Below, in pieces: positions 62,072 to 64,000 of a stretch of DNA of 64,000 nucleotides; the first letter of the stretch is position 1, and each line of letters starts with the position of its first letter. The notes beneath the pieces were generated by a model. It ran no database searches and had not been told where the DNA came from. It worked only from the letters and a program-made list of their open reading frames with translations. Made by a program: the position numbers and the translations under genes. The DNA is from Niveibacterium microcysteis (GTDB taxonomy: Bacteria > Pseudomonadota > Gammaproteobacteria > Burkholderiales > Rhodocyclaceae): contig NZ_CP071060.1 of the NCBI RefSeq assembly GCF_017161445.1, forward strand, positions 1,922,001 through 1,986,000, given 5' to 3'.

Positions 62072-62980
62072 ATGAGTGATTTCATTTCCCCGTTCTGGGG
62101 CTACTACGTCACGGTGCTGGTCTCGCTGAGTCTGCTGTTCTGCGCGTTTGTGCTCTCGCAGAACATGACCAAGAAGCAGGCTGGCCCCGTCGAGCTGCAC
62201 GGTCATGTGTGGGATGAGAACCTACAGGAATGGAACAACCCGCTGCCGCGGTGGTGGATGTATCTGTTCTGGATCACGATCTTCTTTGCACTCGGCTACT
62301 TCCTGCTGTTCCCGGGCTTCGGTTCGTTCGGCGGCAAGTTCGGCTGGACCGCTCATGGTCAGTACGATCTTGAGAAGGCAAAAGCTGATAAGGCGTTCGA
62401 CGACAAGTTTTCGCGTTTTGCGCAGATGGACGTGAAAGCGATTGCGGCCGATCCCGAAGCTCGCGAAATGGGTAAGCGCCTCTTCCTGACGTACTGCCAG
62501 CAGTGCCACGGTTCGGACGCAAAAGGTGCCAAGGGCTTCCCGAACCTGACTGATACCGATTGGCTCTACGGTGGCGAGCCGGACAAGATCGTCGAGACGG
62601 TAACCGGCGGGCGTCAAGCCGCCATGCCTGTCTGGGCTTCCTTGGGCGCGGACAACATCAAGGACGTCGCGAACTACGTGCGTTCGCTGTCCGGCCTGGC
62701 AAATGACTCGATCCGCGCGCAGCGTGGCAAGGACGTGTTCGCGCAGAACTGCGTGGCGTGTCACGGCGCCGACGGCAAGGGCAATCAGGCGATGGGTGCT
62801 CCGAACCTGACCGACAAGGTCTGGCTCTATGGCTCGTCGGAAGCGACGATCATCGAGACAGTCACCAAGGGTCGGAATGGTCGGATGCCGTCGTTCAACG
62901 AACTCTTGGGCGAAAAGAAGATCAAACTGCTCGCCGCTTACGTGTATGGGCTAAGCCATTCGGAGTCGGGCAAGCAGTAA
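62072..62980 (+). CDS. ccoP: cbb3-type oxidase subunit III (dihaem cytochrome c)
   Basis: A 302-residue subunit with two membrane helices near the N-terminus (the second in WWMYLFWITIFFALGYFLLF) and two haem c sites, CQQCHGS and CVACHGA. Electrons from soluble cytochrome c enter here and go on to CcoO. It begins 6 bases after ccoQ and ends before a strong terminator. Confidence 0.96.
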   Translation: MSDFISPFWGYYVTVLVSLSLLFCAFVLSQNMTKKQAGPVELHGHVWDENLQEWNNPLPRWWMYLFWITIFFALGYFLLFPGFGSFGGKFGWTAHGQYDLEKAKADKAFDDKFSRFAQMDVKAIAADPEAREMGKRLFLTYCQQCHGSDAKGAKGFPNLTDTDWLYGGEPDKIVETVTGGRQAAMPVWASLGADNIKDVANYVRSLSGLANDSIRAQRGKDVFAQNCVACHGADGKGNQAMGAPNLTDKVWLYGSSEATIIETVTKGRNGRMPSFNELLGEKKIKLLAAYVYGLSHSESGKQ

Positions 62981-63034
62981 CGCCTCGATCTATCGGTGCC
63001 GCTAAGTGCGGCGCCGTCCAGAGCAAGCCAAGAT

Positions 63035-63064
63035 CACCCGAGCCCGTGCTCGGGTGTCTTTTTT
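63035..63064 (+). terminator. Terminator of ccoNOQP
   Basis: CACCCGAGC-CCGT-GCTCGGGTG is a perfect nine-base-pair stem followed by TCTTTTTT. It lies 54 bases after the ccoP stop. ccoG begins 31 bases later, so ccoG depends on read-through or on a promoter squeezed into this gap. Confidence 0.9.
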
Positions 63065-63095
63065 CTGCATCGCTAGTTTTGTGGGCTGAGGGGCC

Positions 63096-64000
63096 ATGAA
63101 CGATCCTGTGCAGCGTCCTGCAGACGGACACACGCCAAAACCCAAGGTCAAACCCAAGACCATCCCGATTCGTCCGATTGAGTCGCAGGAAGAGGATCTC
63201 TACGAGGTCCGCAAGAAGGTCTATCCCCGAGCCGTGACTGGGGTATTTGCGACCTGGCGCTGGATTCTGGTGTGGGTGACCCAGTTGGTGTTCTACGGTG
63301 GATGCTGGCTGGAGTGGAACGGCAGGCAAGCAATCCTGTTCGATCTCACTCATCGCAAGTTCTACATCTTTGGTCTTGTTTTCTCGCCTCAGGATGTTTT
63401 CTACCTCGCGATCCTTCTGATCATCTGCGCCTACGCATTGTTTTTGTTCACGGCGATTGCGGGGCGTTTGTGGTGTGGCTTTGCTTGCCCGCAGACCGTC
63501 TACACCCAGATGTTCCTCTGGATTGAGCAGAAGATCGAAGGTAATCGGAACCAGCAGATCAAGCTGGACGCGGAGCCTTGGGGGGTGAGCAAGACGGCCA
63601 AGAAGACGGCCAAGTACTTCGTTTGGGGGGCACTCGCGCTTTGGACCGGGATCAGTTTCGTCGGCTACTTCACGCCGATCAAAGAGCTGATTCCCGCATT
63701 CGTGCGCGGGCTTCTTGGCGGCTGGGAGATGTTCTGGATCGCCTTCTACGGTGGCTTCACCTACCTCATGGCGGGGGTCATGCGCGAGCAGGTATGCAAG
63801 TACATGTGCCCGTACGCGCGTTTCCAGGGGGTCATGTTCGACCCCGATACGCTTGTCATCACCTACGACCAAGAGCGCGGTGATCCGCGCGGTTCGCGCC
63901 GTAAGGCCACCGACTACAAAGCGCAGGGCTTGGGTGACTGCGTCGATTGCGGTATCTGCGTGCAGGTCTGCCCGACCGGCATCGATATCCGGGACGGCTT
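63096..64000 (+). CDS. ccoG: cbb3 oxidase accessory protein CcoG, partial (runs off the right edge)
   Basis: The ATG at 63096 (GAGGGG upstream) opens a frame of 301 codons to the window end. Several membrane helices are present. The CcoG motifs are visible: LWCGFACPQTVYTQMFLWIE and KYMCPYARFQGVMFD. A 4Fe-4S ferredoxin cluster begins at the edge (CVDCGICVQVCPTGIDI). CcoG is an iron-sulfur protein of the oxidase locus thought to reduce copper for the assembly of CcoN. The C-terminal part is missing here. Confidence 0.95.
   Translation, partial: MNDPVQRPADGHTPKPKVKPKTIPIRPIESQEEDLYEVRKKVYPRAVTGVFATWRWILVWVTQLVFYGGCWLEWNGRQAILFDLTHRKFYIFGLVFSPQDVFYLAILLIICAYALFLFTAIAGRLWCGFACPQTVYTQMFLWIEQKIEGNRNQQIKLDAEPWGVSKTAKKTAKYFVWGALALWTGISFVGYFTPIKELIPAFVRGLLGGWEMFWIAFYGGFTYLMAGVMREQVCKYMCPYARFQGVMFDPDTLVITYDQERGDPRGSRRKATDYKAQGLGDCVDCGICVQVCPTGIDIRDG

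Overview
The window is high-GC DNA from a betaproteobacterium, most like the Rhodocyclales (Azoarcus/Niveibacterium-type relatives). That placement rests on gene families only: an AceK-controlled NADP isocitrate dehydrogenase, a ccoNOQP cbb3 oxidase locus with FNR-type boxes, an E. coli-like prfB frameshift and a Gcr-type 'site-specific recombinase' membrane protein. No rRNA, tRNA or CRISPR array was seen.

Positions 1 to about 8320 are the right-hand part of an integrated element read on the minus strand. It has a P4-type tyrosine integrase at its inner end, one lower-GC cargo gene of unknown function, an AlpA-type regulator, two Ogr/Delta zinc-finger activators (one fused to a HAD-like domain), several small unknown genes and the N-terminal part of a Toprim primase that runs off the left edge. 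This gene content resembles P4-like phage satellites.

From 8.4 kb the sequence is chromosomal. Lysyl-tRNA synthetase is followed by a diguanylate cyclase. Then comes an apparent operon: prfB (with its +1 frameshift), a kleisin-like protein, a cold-shock/DUF1294 membrane protein, a KITE-like protein and an SMC-like ATPase. This is a MksBEF/Wadjet-like condensin without a visible nuclease gene. Next are a Gcr-family membrane protein, a small zinc-ribbon protein with rpoZ, aceK, a REC-REC-GGDEF regulator, a secreted prolyl oligopeptidase and an orphan tssA.

From 27 to 41 kb are a two-gene RND pump, icd, tsaB-rimI, and a TetR-controlled acrAB/oprM-type tripartite pump with a recognisable operator in its promoter. 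From 41 to 52 kb are a universal stress protein and a dense signalling cluster: a binding lipoprotein coupled to a PAS/GAF histidine kinase, an HD-GYP regulator and a 1567-residue hybrid kinase. An SDR dehydrogenase and a marR-emrA-emrB operon with a perfect palindromic operator follow.

The last 7 kb is the cbb3 oxidase locus: ccoI-ccoS, then ccoNOQP and the start of ccoG. Between ccoS and ccoN are two FNR-type boxes. One is placed for ccoN. The other sits exactly 41.5 bp before a predicted start of a short, structured, terminator-ended transcript, which is a candidate oxygen-regulated small RNA and in my view the most interesting new item in the window.
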